DNA of 64,000 bases from Bacillaceae bacterium JMAK1 (GTDB lineage Bacteria > Bacillota > Bacilli > Bacillales > Marinococcaceae). Positions 52,065 through 60,796 of the stretch are shown piece by piece. The stretch lies in NCBI GenBank assembly GCA_012970285.1, contig JIBW01000011.1, positions 62,001 through 126,000 of the forward strand, written 5' to 3'. Below the pieces are notes generated by a model. That model searched no databases and had not been told where the DNA came from. It saw only the letters and a list, made by a program, of their open reading frames with translations. Position numbers and translations under genes: made by a program. Every line of letters begins with the position of its first letter. The first letter of the stretch is position 1.

Positions 52065-52484
52065 TTATTTGCCTGTTTCAGAGAAATGCTTGATACGTTC
52101 TGCTATTTCATCTCTCACACGTTGGAAAAATGCCCACTTCTCTTCTTCTGTTCCTTCAGCCTTAGCCGGATCATCAAATCCCCAATGATCACGTTTCACG
52201 TGTGGAGGAGTCATCGGACATTTGTCTGCTGCATCACCACATAATGTAACGACAAAGTCTGCGTTGTTTAACAGCTCTGTATCAATGATATCAGACGTTT
52301 GATTAGAGATATCAACGCCCACTTCTTTCATTGCTTTTACGGCATTTGGATTTAATCCATGTGCTTCAATCCCTGCACTATACACATCCCACTCACTGGC
52401 TAAGTACTCTTTTGCCCAGCCTTCTGCCATTTGGCTTCTGCAAGAGTTTCCTGTACAGAGAAAATAAATTGTTTTTTTAGACAT
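52065..52484 (-). CDS. arsC: thioredoxin-linked arsenate reductase
   Basis: 139 residues, LMW-phosphatase fold: CTGNSCRS P-loop with Cys10 and the redox relay Cys82 and Cys89 ([12 protein letters not shown]), the same three positions as Bacillus-type ArsC. Reduces arsenate to arsenite for ArsB export; needs thioredoxin, matching trxB next door. Confidence 0.97.
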   Translation of the reverse strand: MSKKTIYFLCTGNSCRSQMAEGWAKEYLASEWDVYSAGIEAHGLNPNAVKAMKEVGVDISNQTSDIIDTELLNNADFVVTLCGDAADKCPMTPPHVKRDHWGFDDPAKAEGTEEEKWAFFQRVRDEIAERIKHFSETGK

Positions 52485-52502
52485 CGTATTTTGCTCCTTC
52501 TT

Positions 52503-53801
52503 TTAATGAATTATTAGTAACCATAGATATAAACCCATTAGAGTGATAAACAATACTGGTAACGTGATGATAATACCTGTTTTGAAATACGTCCCCCAAG
52601 ATATTTTGACGCCTTTTTGTGTTAAGACATGAAGCCATAACAAAGTGGCTAATGAACCAATTGGCGTGATTTTCGGACCTAAATCCGCTCCAATCACATT
52701 GGCATAAATTAACGCTTCTCTCGTTATACCTGTTGTATCAGTTCCCGCAATCGCAATCGCATCAATTAAAACCGTAGGCATATTGTTCATAACAGAAGAC
52801 AGAATGGCTGCTATAAAACCCATTCCCATCGTAGCTGCAAAGAGACCCTGATCAGCAACTACCTGGATGGTATCAGATAAAACGTCTGTCAAACCAACAT
52901 TACGAAGTCCATACACGACAACGTACATACCAATTGAAAAGAATACAATATTCCATGGCGCACCACCTAGGACCTTTCGTGTTTCAACAGCTGAACTTTT
53001 ACTAGCGAATACTAAGAAGATAATTGCAATAATACCTGCAACAATTGATACTGGGATATGCAAGAACTCACTTACTAAATAACCAACTAAAAGAACACCT
53101 AACACAAACCATGATAGACGAAACATTTTATGATCTTTAATCACATCCACAGGCTCTTGAAGTTGTGAATAATCATATCGTTTCGGAATCTGTTTTCTAA
53201 AGTAAAGGTAAAGGACAAGAACACTTGCTATTAAGGCGAAAAAGTTTGGTACGATCATACGTGTTGCATATTCAACAAACCCAATTCCGAAATAGTCAGC
53301 AGAAACAATATTCACTAAATTACTAACCACTAAGGGTAACGAAGTCGTATCCGCAATAAATCCACTTGCTATAATGAAAGGAAAAACCATCTTCTCGTTA
53401 AATTTAAGTGAACGTACCATTGATAAAACAATAGGTGTTAGAATAAGCGCTGCACCATCATTTGCAAAAAATGCTGCCACAAATGATCCTAAGATACACA
53501 CATAAATGAACATAAGGACAGCATTACCTTTTGCCATTCTAGCCATGTGTAAGGCAGACCATTCAAAAAATCCAATCTCATCTAAGATAAGCGAAATAAT
53601 AATAACAGCAATAAACGTTAACGTAGCATTCCAAACGATACCCGTTACATCTATGACATCAGTGAAACTTACAACTCCAAATAAAAGAGCCAAGATTGCC
53701 CCACCACATGCAGACCACCCAATATTTAAGTTTTTAGGCTGCCAAATAACGAATACCAGAGTCAAAATAAATATAGTCGATGCTAAAATGACTGAACTCA
53801 A
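52503..53801 (-). CDS. arsB: arsenite efflux pump ArsB
   Basis: 432 residues with about 12 hydrophobic helices and ArsB-type segments ([29 protein letters not shown]). Length matches ArsB (about 430). Exports arsenite/antimonite. Sits between arsR and arsC. Confidence 0.93.
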   Translation of the reverse strand: MSSVILASTIFILTLVFVIWQPKNLNIGWSACGGAILALLFGVVSFTDVIDVTGIVWNATLTFIAVIIISLILDEIGFFEWSALHMARMAKGNAVLMFIYVCILGSFVAAFFANDGAALILTPIVLSMVRSLKFNEKMVFPFIIASGFIADTTSLPLVVSNLVNIVSADYFGIGFVEYATRMIVPNFFALIASVLVLYLYFRKQIPKRYDYSQLQEPVDVIKDHKMFRLSWFVLGVLLVGYLVSEFLHIPVSIVAGIIAIIFLVFASKSSAVETRKVLGGAPWNIVFFSIGMYVVVYGLRNVGLTDVLSDTIQVVADQGLFAATMGMGFIAAILSSVMNNMPTVLIDAIAIAGTDTTGITREALIYANVIGADLGPKITPIGSLATLLWLHVLTQKGVKISWGTYFKTGIIITLPVLFITLMGLYLWLLIIH

Positions 53802-53820
53802 AATGTATTTCCTCCCCTTT

Positions 53821-54165
53821 TTAGCACTTAACAGGCTGTACTTTTTTTAATGCCTCTTTTAGAGAAGGATCATCGTGATCTAATTGATCTAAAACAGCTT
53901 TAACCAATGAAAAGTGTGAAGACTTATCATTAAGCGAGTAATGTCTCCATTGTCCTTTTCTATTTTCATTCAATAGATCAAGTTGCTTTAACTTTCTTAT
54001 GTGCTGACTAATAGCAGGCTGACTAGTTTCAAACATATCAACAAACTGACACACGCAATACTCATTATTCTCTATCATTTTTAACATTAACAATCTTGTT
54101 GGATCACTTATTACTTTTAAACAAGCAACCACGTCAGTTGTATCTTGTTTTTGCATGTTTACCAA
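53821..54165 (-). CDS. arsR: ArsR-family arsenic repressor
   Basis: About 114 residues. TTG is chosen because GGGAG lies eight bases upstream. Winged helix with the arsenic-sensing pair CVC in [13 protein letters not shown], the classical ArsR site, and recognition helix [13 protein letters not shown]. Represses arsB-arsC-trxB. Confidence 0.93.
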   Translation of the reverse strand: MVNMQKQDTTDVVACLKVISDPTRLLMLKMIENNEYCVCQFVDMFETSQPAISQHIRKLKQLDLLNENRKGQWRHYSLNDKSSHFSLVKAVLDQLDHDDPSLKEALKKVQPVKC

Positions 54166-54188
54166 CGTCCCCACTCCCTTCCACACAG

Positions 54189-54218
54189 ATTGTATAACAT
54201 TCTTTTTATATAAGTCAA
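54189..54218 (-). promoter_or_regulatory. promoter of the arsR-arsB-arsC operon
   Basis: Minus strand TTGACT-18 bp-TACAAT. It overlaps an imperfect inverted repeat (ATATAAG..CTTTATAT) that could be the ArsR operator. Confidence 0.65.
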
Positions 54219-54276
54219 TCTTTATATTAGTGCATTCTTATATACTGATTGTTCTATTCATTCGAATATTATTTAC

Positions 54277-54351
54277 ATCAATTTTTTTTGATTTAATGCT
54301 TGCAAGAAGAAGATTTATGTAGTAAATTAGATTACATCAACTAATTTTGAT
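54277..54351 (+). promoter_or_regulatory. arsR2 promoter flanked by two ATCAA-N6-TTGAT palindromes
   Basis: Promoter TTGCAA (54300-54305)-17 bp-TAAATT (54323-54328). Palindromes ATCAA-N6-TTGAT at 54277-54292 and 54336-54351 lie one above the -35 and one below the -10, as expected for repressor sites. Confidence 0.65.
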
Positions 54352-54372
54352 TAAAGGAAAGGAAGATTGCTT

Positions 54373-54693
54373 GTGTCTTTAGTGACGGATCAAAGCAGTT
54401 GTACTTCTCCAAACTTTGTGACTTATGCTGAAAAATTTAAAGCTATGTCAGACCCAAAAAGATTGGAATTATTACATTTACTTTGTATAAACGGTTCTAC
54501 CTGTGTATGTGATCTTGTCGATGAAATGAATATTCCTCAATCTAAGCTCTCTTACCACCTAAAAATTCTTTTAAATGCAGATCTCATTTTTAAGGAAACG
54601 AAAGGTACTTGGAGTTATTATTCACTAAATGAGGATGTTATGAGTCGTATATTATCAAGAGAACTTTGCTGTATTCTTACTCCATCTTCATAA
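54373..54693 (+). CDS. second ArsR-family repressor
   Basis: 106 residues from GTG (SLVTDQSS) after GGAAG. Winged helix with STCVCDLVDEM (CVC metal site) and SKLSYHLKILLNADLI. An extra Cys pair near the C-terminus (ELCCILTP) resembles ArsR types with additional As(III) ligands. Divergent from the main ars operon; likely controls itself and the flavoprotein gene. Confidence 0.88.
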   Translation: MSLVTDQSSCTSPNFVTYAEKFKAMSDPKRLELLHLLCINGSTCVCDLVDEMNIPQSKLSYHLKILLNADLIFKETKGTWSYYSLNEDVMSRILSRELCCILTPSS

Positions 54694-54751
54694 AAGATGG
54701 ACTTTTGTTTCATTATTAAATCAAAATAAATTGATATAAGGAGTGTTTAGT

Positions 54752-56050
54752 ATGAAAAATGAACAATTACCCGTTGCAATTATTGGTGCTGGCCCTATTG
54801 GATTGGCGGCTGCTGCTCAGTTAGTGAAACAAAACCAAGCTTTTATTCTGTTTGAAGCAGGTGCTTCAGTAGGAACAAATTTTTTAGATTACTCACATGT
54901 TCGACTGTTTTCCTCTTGGGAATATAATATTGATTCAGCAGCACGATCTTTACTTCTAAAGAATCATTTTCCGCTTCCAGACCCTAACAAGCTACCATAT
55001 GGTGGTGAAATTGTTTCAGAATACTTAAACCCTTTATCTTCTCTTTCAGAATTGAAACCTTACATTCACTTAAATAGTAAGGTTGTTCATATTTCTAGAA
55101 AGGGGATTGATAAAGTTAAAACAGATGGTCGTGAATTGCTCCCTTTTATTATACAAGTAGAAAACAAAGATTTGCACATTGAAAAATACGAAGCAAAAGC
55201 AGTAATTGACGCTACAGGAACATGGCATAATCCTAACCCCTTCATTTCAGGCGGCTTAAAACAGATGAATCAAAAAAACGAGACAATTCACTCTGGAATA
55301 CCTAACATATTAGGTGATGATAAGGAAACATTCATAAATAAACGCGTGCTTGTTATAGGCAGTGGACATTCAGCTTTAAATTCGATACTAGATTTAGTGA
55401 AATTAAAGAAAGAGGCACCTGAAACTACAATCTCTTGGGTTATTAGAAAACCTAATGTGACAGACGTTTTAGGTGGAGGAAGTAATGATCAACTCCCCGA
55501 ACGTGGGGCATTAGGTACTCGTGTTGAGAAGGAGATTTCAAATGGAAATGTTGAAGTTCACGTTTCCACGTTTGTTGAATCTTTTAAATCTGATAAGAGT
55601 GGTGCCTACCTTTTAACAGTGTCTAAAAATGAAAATCAAACAGAAATTGGACCGTTTGATCACATTATTTCAAATACAGGTTCAAGTCCTACTTTTGAGT
55701 TTCTAAAGGAAATACGCTACACATTTGATTCTACTTTAGAAAGTGTTCCTAAATTAGCACCACTTATCGATCCAAATATCCATAGCTGCGGGACGGTTCG
55801 ACCACATGGAGAAAAAGAACTTAGACAACCAGAAAAAAACTTTTTTATTGTAGGTGCTAAGAGTTATGGAAGAGCACCAACTTTTCTAATGGCTACTGGG
55901 TATGAACAAGTACGATCCATTGTTGCATACCTTTCTGGTGATCGAGAAGCTGCCAAAAGAGTAGAACTAAAACTACCTGAAACAGGTGTTTGCAAAGTAA
56001 GCTCCCTTTCGAATAAAATCCAATCCAATGTAGGATCTTGTTGTAACTAA
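54752..56050 (+). CDS. FAD/NAD(P)-dependent oxidoreductase, ArsO-like
   Basis: 432 residues from ATG (MKNEQLPV) after AAGGAG. Rossmann FAD motif IIGAGPIGLAAA, then an NAD(P) motif VLVIGSGHSALNS and a C-terminal GRAPTFLMATGYEQV. Flavin monooxygenase-like proteins named ArsO occur in some ars operons; the reaction is not settled. The C-terminus has Cys residues (TGVCK and a final CC pair) that might bind trivalent arsenic. Confidence 0.75.
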   Translation: MKNEQLPVAIIGAGPIGLAAAAQLVKQNQAFILFEAGASVGTNFLDYSHVRLFSSWEYNIDSAARSLLLKNHFPLPDPNKLPYGGEIVSEYLNPLSSLSELKPYIHLNSKVVHISRKGIDKVKTDGRELLPFIIQVENKDLHIEKYEAKAVIDATGTWHNPNPFISGGLKQMNQKNETIHSGIPNILGDDKETFINKRVLVIGSGHSALNSILDLVKLKKEAPETTISWVIRKPNVTDVLGGGSNDQLPERGALGTRVEKEISNGNVEVHVSTFVESFKSDKSGAYLLTVSKNENQTEIGPFDHIISNTGSSPTFEFLKEIRYTFDSTLESVPKLAPLIDPNIHSCGTVRPHGEKELRQPEKNFFIVGAKSYGRAPTFLMATGYEQVRSIVAYLSGDREAAKRVELKLPETGVCKVSSLSNKIQSNVGSCCN

Positions 56051-56090
56051 AAGATACTCGCTTAATTCAAGATGTTCTAGACAAGATAAA

Positions 56091-56126
56091 GAACTGCTGT
56101 GACTTTTCACGGCAGTTCATTTTTTC
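56091..56126 (+). terminator. terminator after the ArsO-like gene
   Basis: GAACTGCTGTGA-4 nt-TCACGGCAGTTC followed by A and TTTTTT. Confidence 0.85.
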
Positions 56127-56255
56127 TGATGACCTTTTCCATTGCCACTACATCTACATACTTATCATCTAGTTTTCCATGCTTTCTATCTTTAAAAATA
56201 TAAAGCCGAATTATCAGGTAGACTCCTTAAAGTAGGAGGACTCGGTTTTTTTGTG

Positions 56256-56304
56256 CCAAATATTGTCTTAGCGTATATTTTCGTTAAAATGTTGGCGGTA
56301 CCCC
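56256..56304. repeat. Tn3-family right terminal inverted repeat
   Basis: Inverted copy of 43630-43678, ending GGCGGTACCCC. Followed directly by TAATA. Confidence 0.95.
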
Positions 56305-56309
56305 TAATA
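56305..56309. repeat. target site duplication, right copy (TAATA)
   Basis: Matches the left copy exactly. Confidence 0.9.
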
Positions 56310-56671
56310 CAAATAACCACCTCCAATCTATCACTTTTTACAGATAATGGATGCTTGAGATTGTTAATTCTCGCAAATTAGATTCACTTACATGCACCTA
56401 CATACGTCTAATTTTCCATATGATTAATTCATTGTTTAACACTTACAAATCATATCACAATCATTATATCTAGTATATTTTAACTAGGAGTTTATGTCCG
56501 TTTAGTTCGAATACTTAAAATCAACATCGTTTTCCCTTCTACATGAGTACCTAATTTATGATACACTAAAAACCTAAAGAAATTATGAGTTTCTTTAGGT
56601 TTTTAGAAGAAGCGAATAAATGTTCGTATTTTTGAATACCCCTTCAAAAACTTGACTTTTTTGATTTTATA
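56310..56671. other. AT-rich stretch between transposon and recombinase
   Basis: Holds the severed leader of the HTH pseudogene (ribosome site at about 56323-56330 on the minus strand) and a bidirectional terminator at 56568-56604. No other gene seen. Confidence 0.5.
56568..56604. terminator. bidirectional terminator
   Basis: AAAAACCTAAAGAAA-7 nt-TTTCTTTAGGTTTTT: a perfect 15-bp stem with A/T tails on both sides. Confidence 0.85.
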
Positions 56672-56703
56672 TTGTTAACCTAGTAGGCCTTTATCGTTAA
56701 CAA
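56672..56703. other. inverted repeat upstream of the tyrosine recombinase
   Basis: TTGTTAAC-16 nt-GTTAACAA, ending 32 bp before the start codon. A candidate recombinase core/att site or operator. Confidence 0.45.
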
Positions 56704-56735
56704 ATCACATTCTTTATGGAAAGGATGAAATTTAC

Positions 56736-57782
56736 ATGTTACCTGACATCTCATCAACCAATCAGCAAACCGCCTTAACGTTACATCAACCCGACACCTT
56801 CTTAAATAATCAGCTATATGTACAACTCTCCCGAAATGGGTTCGATCAAGTGAATTGGAGTGAGATTCCAGACGAGTTTCTTCTATATATATACTTACAC
56901 AAAAATCCACAGCTCGGTAAAGACCGAACACCACAAACCAAAGCGAAGTACCTAGAAAGTCTGAAACCGTTTATGAGCTACGCAACCGAGCATGGTGGTA
57001 TTCGTTATTTAACATCCTCCCAGGTATATGCCTATCAACTTCACCTAGAGCGAGATAAAGAATACAAACCAACGACGTTGAGTCGACATACCGTTGTAAT
57101 CAAGCAGTTCCTGCAATTTTTGTATAAAGAAGAGATGATCGAGCGTGACATTACCACGAAAATGATTAAAGTGGCCAAACCGAAAGACCAACTCGTCGAT
57201 CGGGACCTGCATTCAGACGAGGTAAAACAACTCCTGAAGCATTTTAAAGGGCATGACTTTTTCACCTACGCCCTTCTTTCGATCCTCCTATCAACCGGGA
57301 TGCGAATTGCGGAGTTGGCCAATGCCGATATGGAGCGCTTAGTGTGGCGTTCGTCAGAACAAGCGTATTTTCTCGATGTCGAAGGGAAAGGGAAGAAGCA
57401 ACGACCAATTGTGATCTATGAAGATGCGTTGTCCATTATAAAAGAACTTCGCAGACAACGAGGATTTTCAGAGGATAGCAAAGTGGGTCCTTTTTTCCCT
57501 AAGACCAATGGCAAACGATATTCGGCTACTTATTTGAGTGGCCACTTTAAACACTTGCTTTATGAAGCACCTTTCGACTTTGTTCAATCACGTAAAGACC
57601 CTATTACGGCACACACTTGCCGTCATTACACGGCTCAATATTTAATTGAACAAGGTGCCGATCTTACCGCAATACGCGATGCTCTTGGCCACGCTTCGAT
57701 ACAAACTACTGAGCTTTACCTGAAACAGCGTAGGCGTTATTCAGAACACGTTGGGCTAAAAATAAAACCAATGACTATGTAA
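56736..57782 (+). CDS. XerC/D-type tyrosine recombinase
   Basis: 348 residues. N-terminal SAM-like core-binding domain (about 45-140) and catalytic domain with Arg in STGMRIAEL, HTCR box II, LGHASIQTT and the nucleophile Tyr in TELYLKQ. All catalytic residues present. ATG after GGAAAGGATG. Its last codons overlap its own terminator. It may be a plasmid resolvase or an element integrase; a truncated second copy lies at 60797-61093. Confidence 0.9.
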   Translation: MLPDISSTNQQTALTLHQPDTFLNNQLYVQLSRNGFDQVNWSEIPDEFLLYIYLHKNPQLGKDRTPQTKAKYLESLKPFMSYATEHGGIRYLTSSQVYAYQLHLERDKEYKPTTLSRHTVVIKQFLQFLYKEEMIERDITTKMIKVAKPKDQLVDRDLHSDEVKQLLKHFKGHDFFTYALLSILLSTGMRIAELANADMERLVWRSSEQAYFLDVEGKGKKQRPIVIYEDALSIIKELRRQRGFSEDSKVGPFFPKTNGKRYSATYLSGHFKHLLYEAPFDFVQSRKDPITAHTCRHYTAQYLIEQGADLTAIRDALGHASIQTTELYLKQRRRYSEHVGLKIKPMTM

Positions 57783-57796
57783 AAGTCATTGGTTTT
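57764..57796 (+). terminator. recombinase terminator
   Basis: AAAACCAATGACT-7 nt-AGTCATTGGTTTT with the stop codon in the loop. Confidence 0.8.
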
Positions 57797-58324
57797 ATAC
57801 TTATTAGTGGCGGGCACTACTGGGCAATCCCCAGCGGGATGCTCCGCAGTATTTTTTTTCACTTACAAAGTGCCCCTGGGCGGGACAGAGGAGTGCCCAA
57901 TCCCCCGTTATAATAGTATATACGTTCTTCACACAATTATAACCATAGAATTCTAATCATTTAGGAAGTAGATAGAGTTGTCGGTACATTTACCATTAAA
58001 AGGTTATGGATTTAGAGGGGTAAAGCGTAGTACTCTAATACTGGAATACATTTCCTGATACCTAGTTACTAACCACAGAAAGTTGTTATAAAAACAAACA
58101 ACCTACAACAAGTTGCATAGATTTTTAGAGGTGTTCACGCTAAAATAGAGGTAGGAAGTAAATTAGTAGTAACATTCTCTTTCAATCGGTGAAAATATAC
58201 GCCACACTAAGGAGGGAGATACCCCAATAAGAGTAGTAAGAAGGAATTAAGGAATAATTTATTTCAGCGAATCTATAATACTTTGAAAGGGGGCTAAGTG
58301 TATGTAGGTGAGTATTATAAAATC
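57797..58324. other. gene-free stretch
   Basis: Includes a small GC-rich hairpin region followed by a long T-run (about 57826-57860), and otherwise AT-rich sequence with an orphan AAGGAGGGAG near 58211. No supported gene. Confidence 0.35.
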
Positions 58325-58353
58325 TTGACTTATTGACAGATTTAAAGTATTCT
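58325..58353 (+). promoter_or_regulatory. promoter for the 117-aa membrane gene
   Basis: TTGACT-17 bp-TATTCT, about 50 bp upstream of the TTG start. Confidence 0.5.
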
Positions 58354-58404
58354 GATAGAAGCAGGTAGTGTAAGAACACCGATAGACCCAGAAAGGAGAA
58401 CTGA

Positions 58405-58758
58405 TTGGAAAATGTTATTTTAGAATTTATTCTTAGTATCGTGCATGGTGGTTTAGTTGAGGGATTGGGTAGCTTGTTTTTGATACTCGTTCTTACAGTT
58501 GGTGTTGGTGTGTACAAGATGTTATTGTTTGTTTATTCGTGGTTTGTAGGTAGAGTTTTATGCCCTGTAGGATACTGGGGCTTGATTTACACAGTAATGG
58601 CGTTTGCGTACACAATGGAATATGAAGAAGAAAACCGAGTTGTTGATTTAAAACCAAAGATTCAATCTTTTAAGAACTTTATGAAAGAAGAATCAAAACG
58701 TACAATTATTCATAACAAGCACTTCTTTTTTGTATTTGAAAAAGCGTCTGAGGGTTAG
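58405..58758 (+). CDS. small membrane protein of unknown function (117 aa)
   Basis: TTG start (ENVILEF) after AAAGGAG. Two or three hydrophobic helices (about 4-40 and 42-72), then a charged C-terminal tail. It has its own promoter and sits between a recombinase and a toxin-antitoxin array. No family recognised. Confidence 0.55.
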   Translation: MENVILEFILSIVHGGLVEGLGSLFLILVLTVGVGVYKMLLFVYSWFVGRVLCPVGYWGLIYTVMAFAYTMEYEEENRVVDLKPKIQSFKNFMKEESKRTIIHNKHFFFVFEKASEG

Positions 58759-59128
58759 GGTCCGACAGACGGTTAGAGGGTTTTACTAAAAACACAGAGA
58801 TTTTATAGAGAACACAAAAATTTAAAACTATAGGGTTATGGTTGTTCTTATACTACTGGTTAACTTCACGGACTAAGGATCTGTGAAGTTTTTCTTGGAG
58901 TTAATTTTTCTGAATATTCTTTGTAATTATACCCGTAGAATTCTAACTCGTTTCACTCATTCCCTTACTATACTACAGCGGTGTTGCCAATCTGTCAACA
59001 CTCAGTGCGTAAATAAGCCAGTAATTTGCTGTCATTCTTTAAATACAGCCCTATTCTCGCCTATTCATTCAGGAACACTCTAAATCACCTCAAAACAGGG
59101 CAAAATCTAGCTTTCTATAAAACATCCC

Positions 59129-59157
59129 TTACAATGCCCCTGCACATGGCTTATAAT
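59129..59157 (+). promoter_or_regulatory. type I toxin promoter
   Basis: TTACAA-17 bp-TATAAT. The same promoter is kept in the decayed copy at 61268-61296. Confidence 0.75.
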
Positions 59158-59247
59158 AGGTGTCAGGGAAACATTTACCGTTGGACGGTGGGGTTACATC
59201 CTCTTGCCTTTCAGGTCTGTATGACAGATCGGGAAGGGGGTGTAAAT

Positions 59248-59346
59248 ATGGTTGTAACGTATGAAGCATTGTTCTTAGCATTAGCTACAGGAACACTAGT
59301 ATATACGATTGCTAGAAACCAAAATAATGACAAAAGAAAAAAGTAG
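59248..59346 (+). CDS. type I toxin, holin-like/TxpA-Fst type (32 aa)
   Basis: 32 residues, MVVTYEALFLALATGTLVYT then a charged tail, after GGAAGGGGG. A short hydrophobic helix with a basic C-terminus is the hallmark of holin-like type I toxins that insert in the host membrane. The mRNA has a 5' segment (59181-59192) perfectly complementary for 12 nt to 59350-59361 near its 3' end, a long-range fold typical of such toxins. It ends within the shared terminator. Confidence 0.8.
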   Translation: MVVTYEALFLALATGTLVYTIARNQNNDKRKK

Positions 59347-59470
59347 TCACCCACCGTCCAAAGTTGTGGTAACTACTTTTCCGTTCAAATAAGAGGATAG
59401 TAAACCACCGTTCATAGGTGAATCCCTTCCCTCTAATTTAGCCTGTCAGTGGTTGCACACTGATGGGCTT
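59339..59470 (-). ncRNA. type I antitoxin RNA, copy 1
   Basis: Convergent to the toxin and overlapping its 3' end. The shared terminator stem AAAAGTAGT/ACTACTTTT is at 59339-59380. The 5' end carries a stem (59441-59468, GCCTGTCAGTG/CACTGATGGGC). Its promoter lies in a conserved block (about 59469-59510) present in all three copies. Confidence 0.65.
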
Positions 59471-59564
59471 TATTAGTTTATACTCATATCTTAGCAAATA
59501 TGCAGGTCAATAATCAACTCTTGGTTTCTAATGAATAAAAAGACCATACCTAATTAGATATGGT

Positions 59565-59771
59565 CTAACTTGCGTCCTGTTTTCTTTTAGCACCTATGAG
59601 AAGTGTAATCATCATAGCTAAAATCAACAGTACAACATTATAACCTGATAAGTGGTCATACGCTGTCCCTTCTGTAAATACTACCAAAGAGACTAAGATT
59701 AAACTGGTCAAGACAACTATAATTAAAGCAATCGGCAACACTGCTTTTGGAATTTTTTTAAGAAAGTTCAT
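59565..59771 (-). CDS. two-helix membrane protein, possible immunity protein
   Basis: 68 residues from ATG (MNFLKKIP); the longer GTG start would begin four bases into the preceding stop region. Two hydrophobic helices (about 8-28 and 40-58) with a basic tail. It directly follows the bacteriocin-like gene, the usual place for an immunity protein. A TATAAT-like string lies just before the ATG but is too close to serve it. Confidence 0.5.
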   Translation of the reverse strand: MNFLKKIPKAVLPIALIIVVLTSLILVSLVVFTEGTAYDHLSGYNVVLLILAMMITLLIGAKRKQDAS

Positions 59772-59792
59772 ACTTAGATTATAGCACAAAAA

Positions 59793-60416
59793 TTATTGAC
59801 TTCTAACCCAATATGGAATTGAACGATCATCAAACGGTGCTTCAACCATTCTAATTACAATACCTGTGTTATTTGAATTGTTATGGTTTAGTAGGAAAGC
59901 CAATCCACCGTGAAATACACCAGAAGCAACTGCTACAGGAACCCCACCAGGTAGAAATCCAACTAACTGACTAAGTGTACCTGAACCGCCTACAATGTTG
60001 GCCGCATATGAAGCGTCACAAGAGTTTAAATAAATGTCCCCTCTCATGAAACCTTGATTATCATACCTAGTAACACCACCGCACGAAGAAAGAGTTGAAA
60101 ACTCACCAGTGGCACTACTCATCTTTTCGTTTGCTTCGTTATACACTTCTTCAGATTCATGAACTAGGTCTTCATCTACACCTGCTTCTAAAGCACCTTC
60201 AACATCAAAATCAATCGTCCCATCAGGATTACTATTAACATGGGGTCTTAGTGCGTCCCCCTCTTCTTTTGCTTTTTGCAATTCTTCTTCTGTAATATGA
60301 CCGTCTACTAAGTCATCAGAATCAATAGTTTCTGCACCTGCACTTTGTGGGAATACGGTTGCAAATAAAACCGCCCCTAGTGCAAATGAAGTAATAAACC
60401 CTTTAGTTTTTCCCAT
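59793..60416 (-). CDS. bacteriocin-like secreted protein
   Basis: 207 residues. Signal peptide (cleavage near GAE, about 28), an acidic helical propeptide-like region (30-100), then a Cys-containing C-terminal domain: SSCGGVTRYDNQGFMRGDIY with NSCDASYAA, and a Gly-rich hydrophobic stretch (LVGFLPGGVPVAVASGVFHG) ending GIVIRM. A Cys pair followed by a hydrophobic hairpin recalls class II or SdpC-like antimicrobial proteins. ATG after AAAGGAAG. Function inferred from architecture and the small membrane neighbour. Confidence 0.55.
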   Translation of the reverse strand: MGKTKGFITSFALGAVLFATVFPQSAGAETIDSDDLVDGHITEEELQKAKEEGDALRPHVNSNPDGTIDFDVEGALEAGVDEDLVHESEEVYNEANEKMSSATGEFSTLSSCGGVTRYDNQGFMRGDIYLNSCDASYAANIVGGSGTLSQLVGFLPGGVPVAVASGVFHGGLAFLLNHNNSNNTGIVIRMVEAPFDDRSIPYWVRSQ

Positions 60417-60566
60417 GAATAAATCTTCCTTTCTTTGTAAATATTGTTATAAATTTAACAGTGACCATGCTAACATCTAAAAAGTACAATTGAACCATAG
60501 TTAATAAAATTGGAATAATTCTTTTTATTAGTATGGTATGTGAAATTATAAATCCTGAATATTAAG

Positions 60567-60602
60567 AAGGGCAACCAGGTACTTAACCTAATTGCCCTTT
60601 TT
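60567..60602 (+). terminator. terminator, no clear partner gene
   Basis: AAGGGCAA-17 nt-TTGCCC followed by TTTTT on the plus strand, upstream of the bacteriocin-like gene. The gap 60417-60654 otherwise has no gene. Confidence 0.55.
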
Positions 60603-60654
60603 GGGGGTTTCATTACATGTAGGGTTTTGGGTTGATGATTTAGGTAAATAGCAA

Positions 60655-60795
60655 CTACTCCCCCCCCTCTCTCTCATTACATAAGCCACTATGTTCCTCG
60701 CTTAAATAGGACAAACGCGTCGCTAATTGGCTCCAGTCAATGGCCTTCTCTTTAACTATTTTTAATTCAGCGGTATATCGTATAGAGTAGACACC
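60655..60795 (-). pseudogene. C-terminal gene fragment of unknown family
   Basis: About 47 codons ending in TAG, reading IRYTAELKIVKEKAIDWSQL then LSYLSEEHSGLCNE. No start; it is cut off exactly where the recombinase fragment begins, so the junction at about 60796 joins two broken genes. Confidence 0.4.
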
Positions 60796-60796
60796 A

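Larger units (their letters stand above)
43630..56304. mobile_element. Tn3-family transposon carrying arsenic resistance (12.7 kb)
   Basis: Bounded by 49-bp inverted repeats and a 5-bp direct duplication TAATA. Contents in order: tnpA (minus), tnpI-like recombinase (plus), fluC remnant, uspA-sulP, a small HTH gene, phosphatase-trxB-arsC-arsB-arsR (minus) and arsR2-flavoprotein (plus). The similarity of the ends extends beyond the repeats: both include a related terminator-like hairpin. The intact duplication shows it moved here as one unit. Confidence 0.95.

Noticed and set aside
58182-58517. 111-codon minus-strand frame
   Set aside because: Antisense to the better supported 117-aa membrane gene, which has a promoter and a ribosome site.
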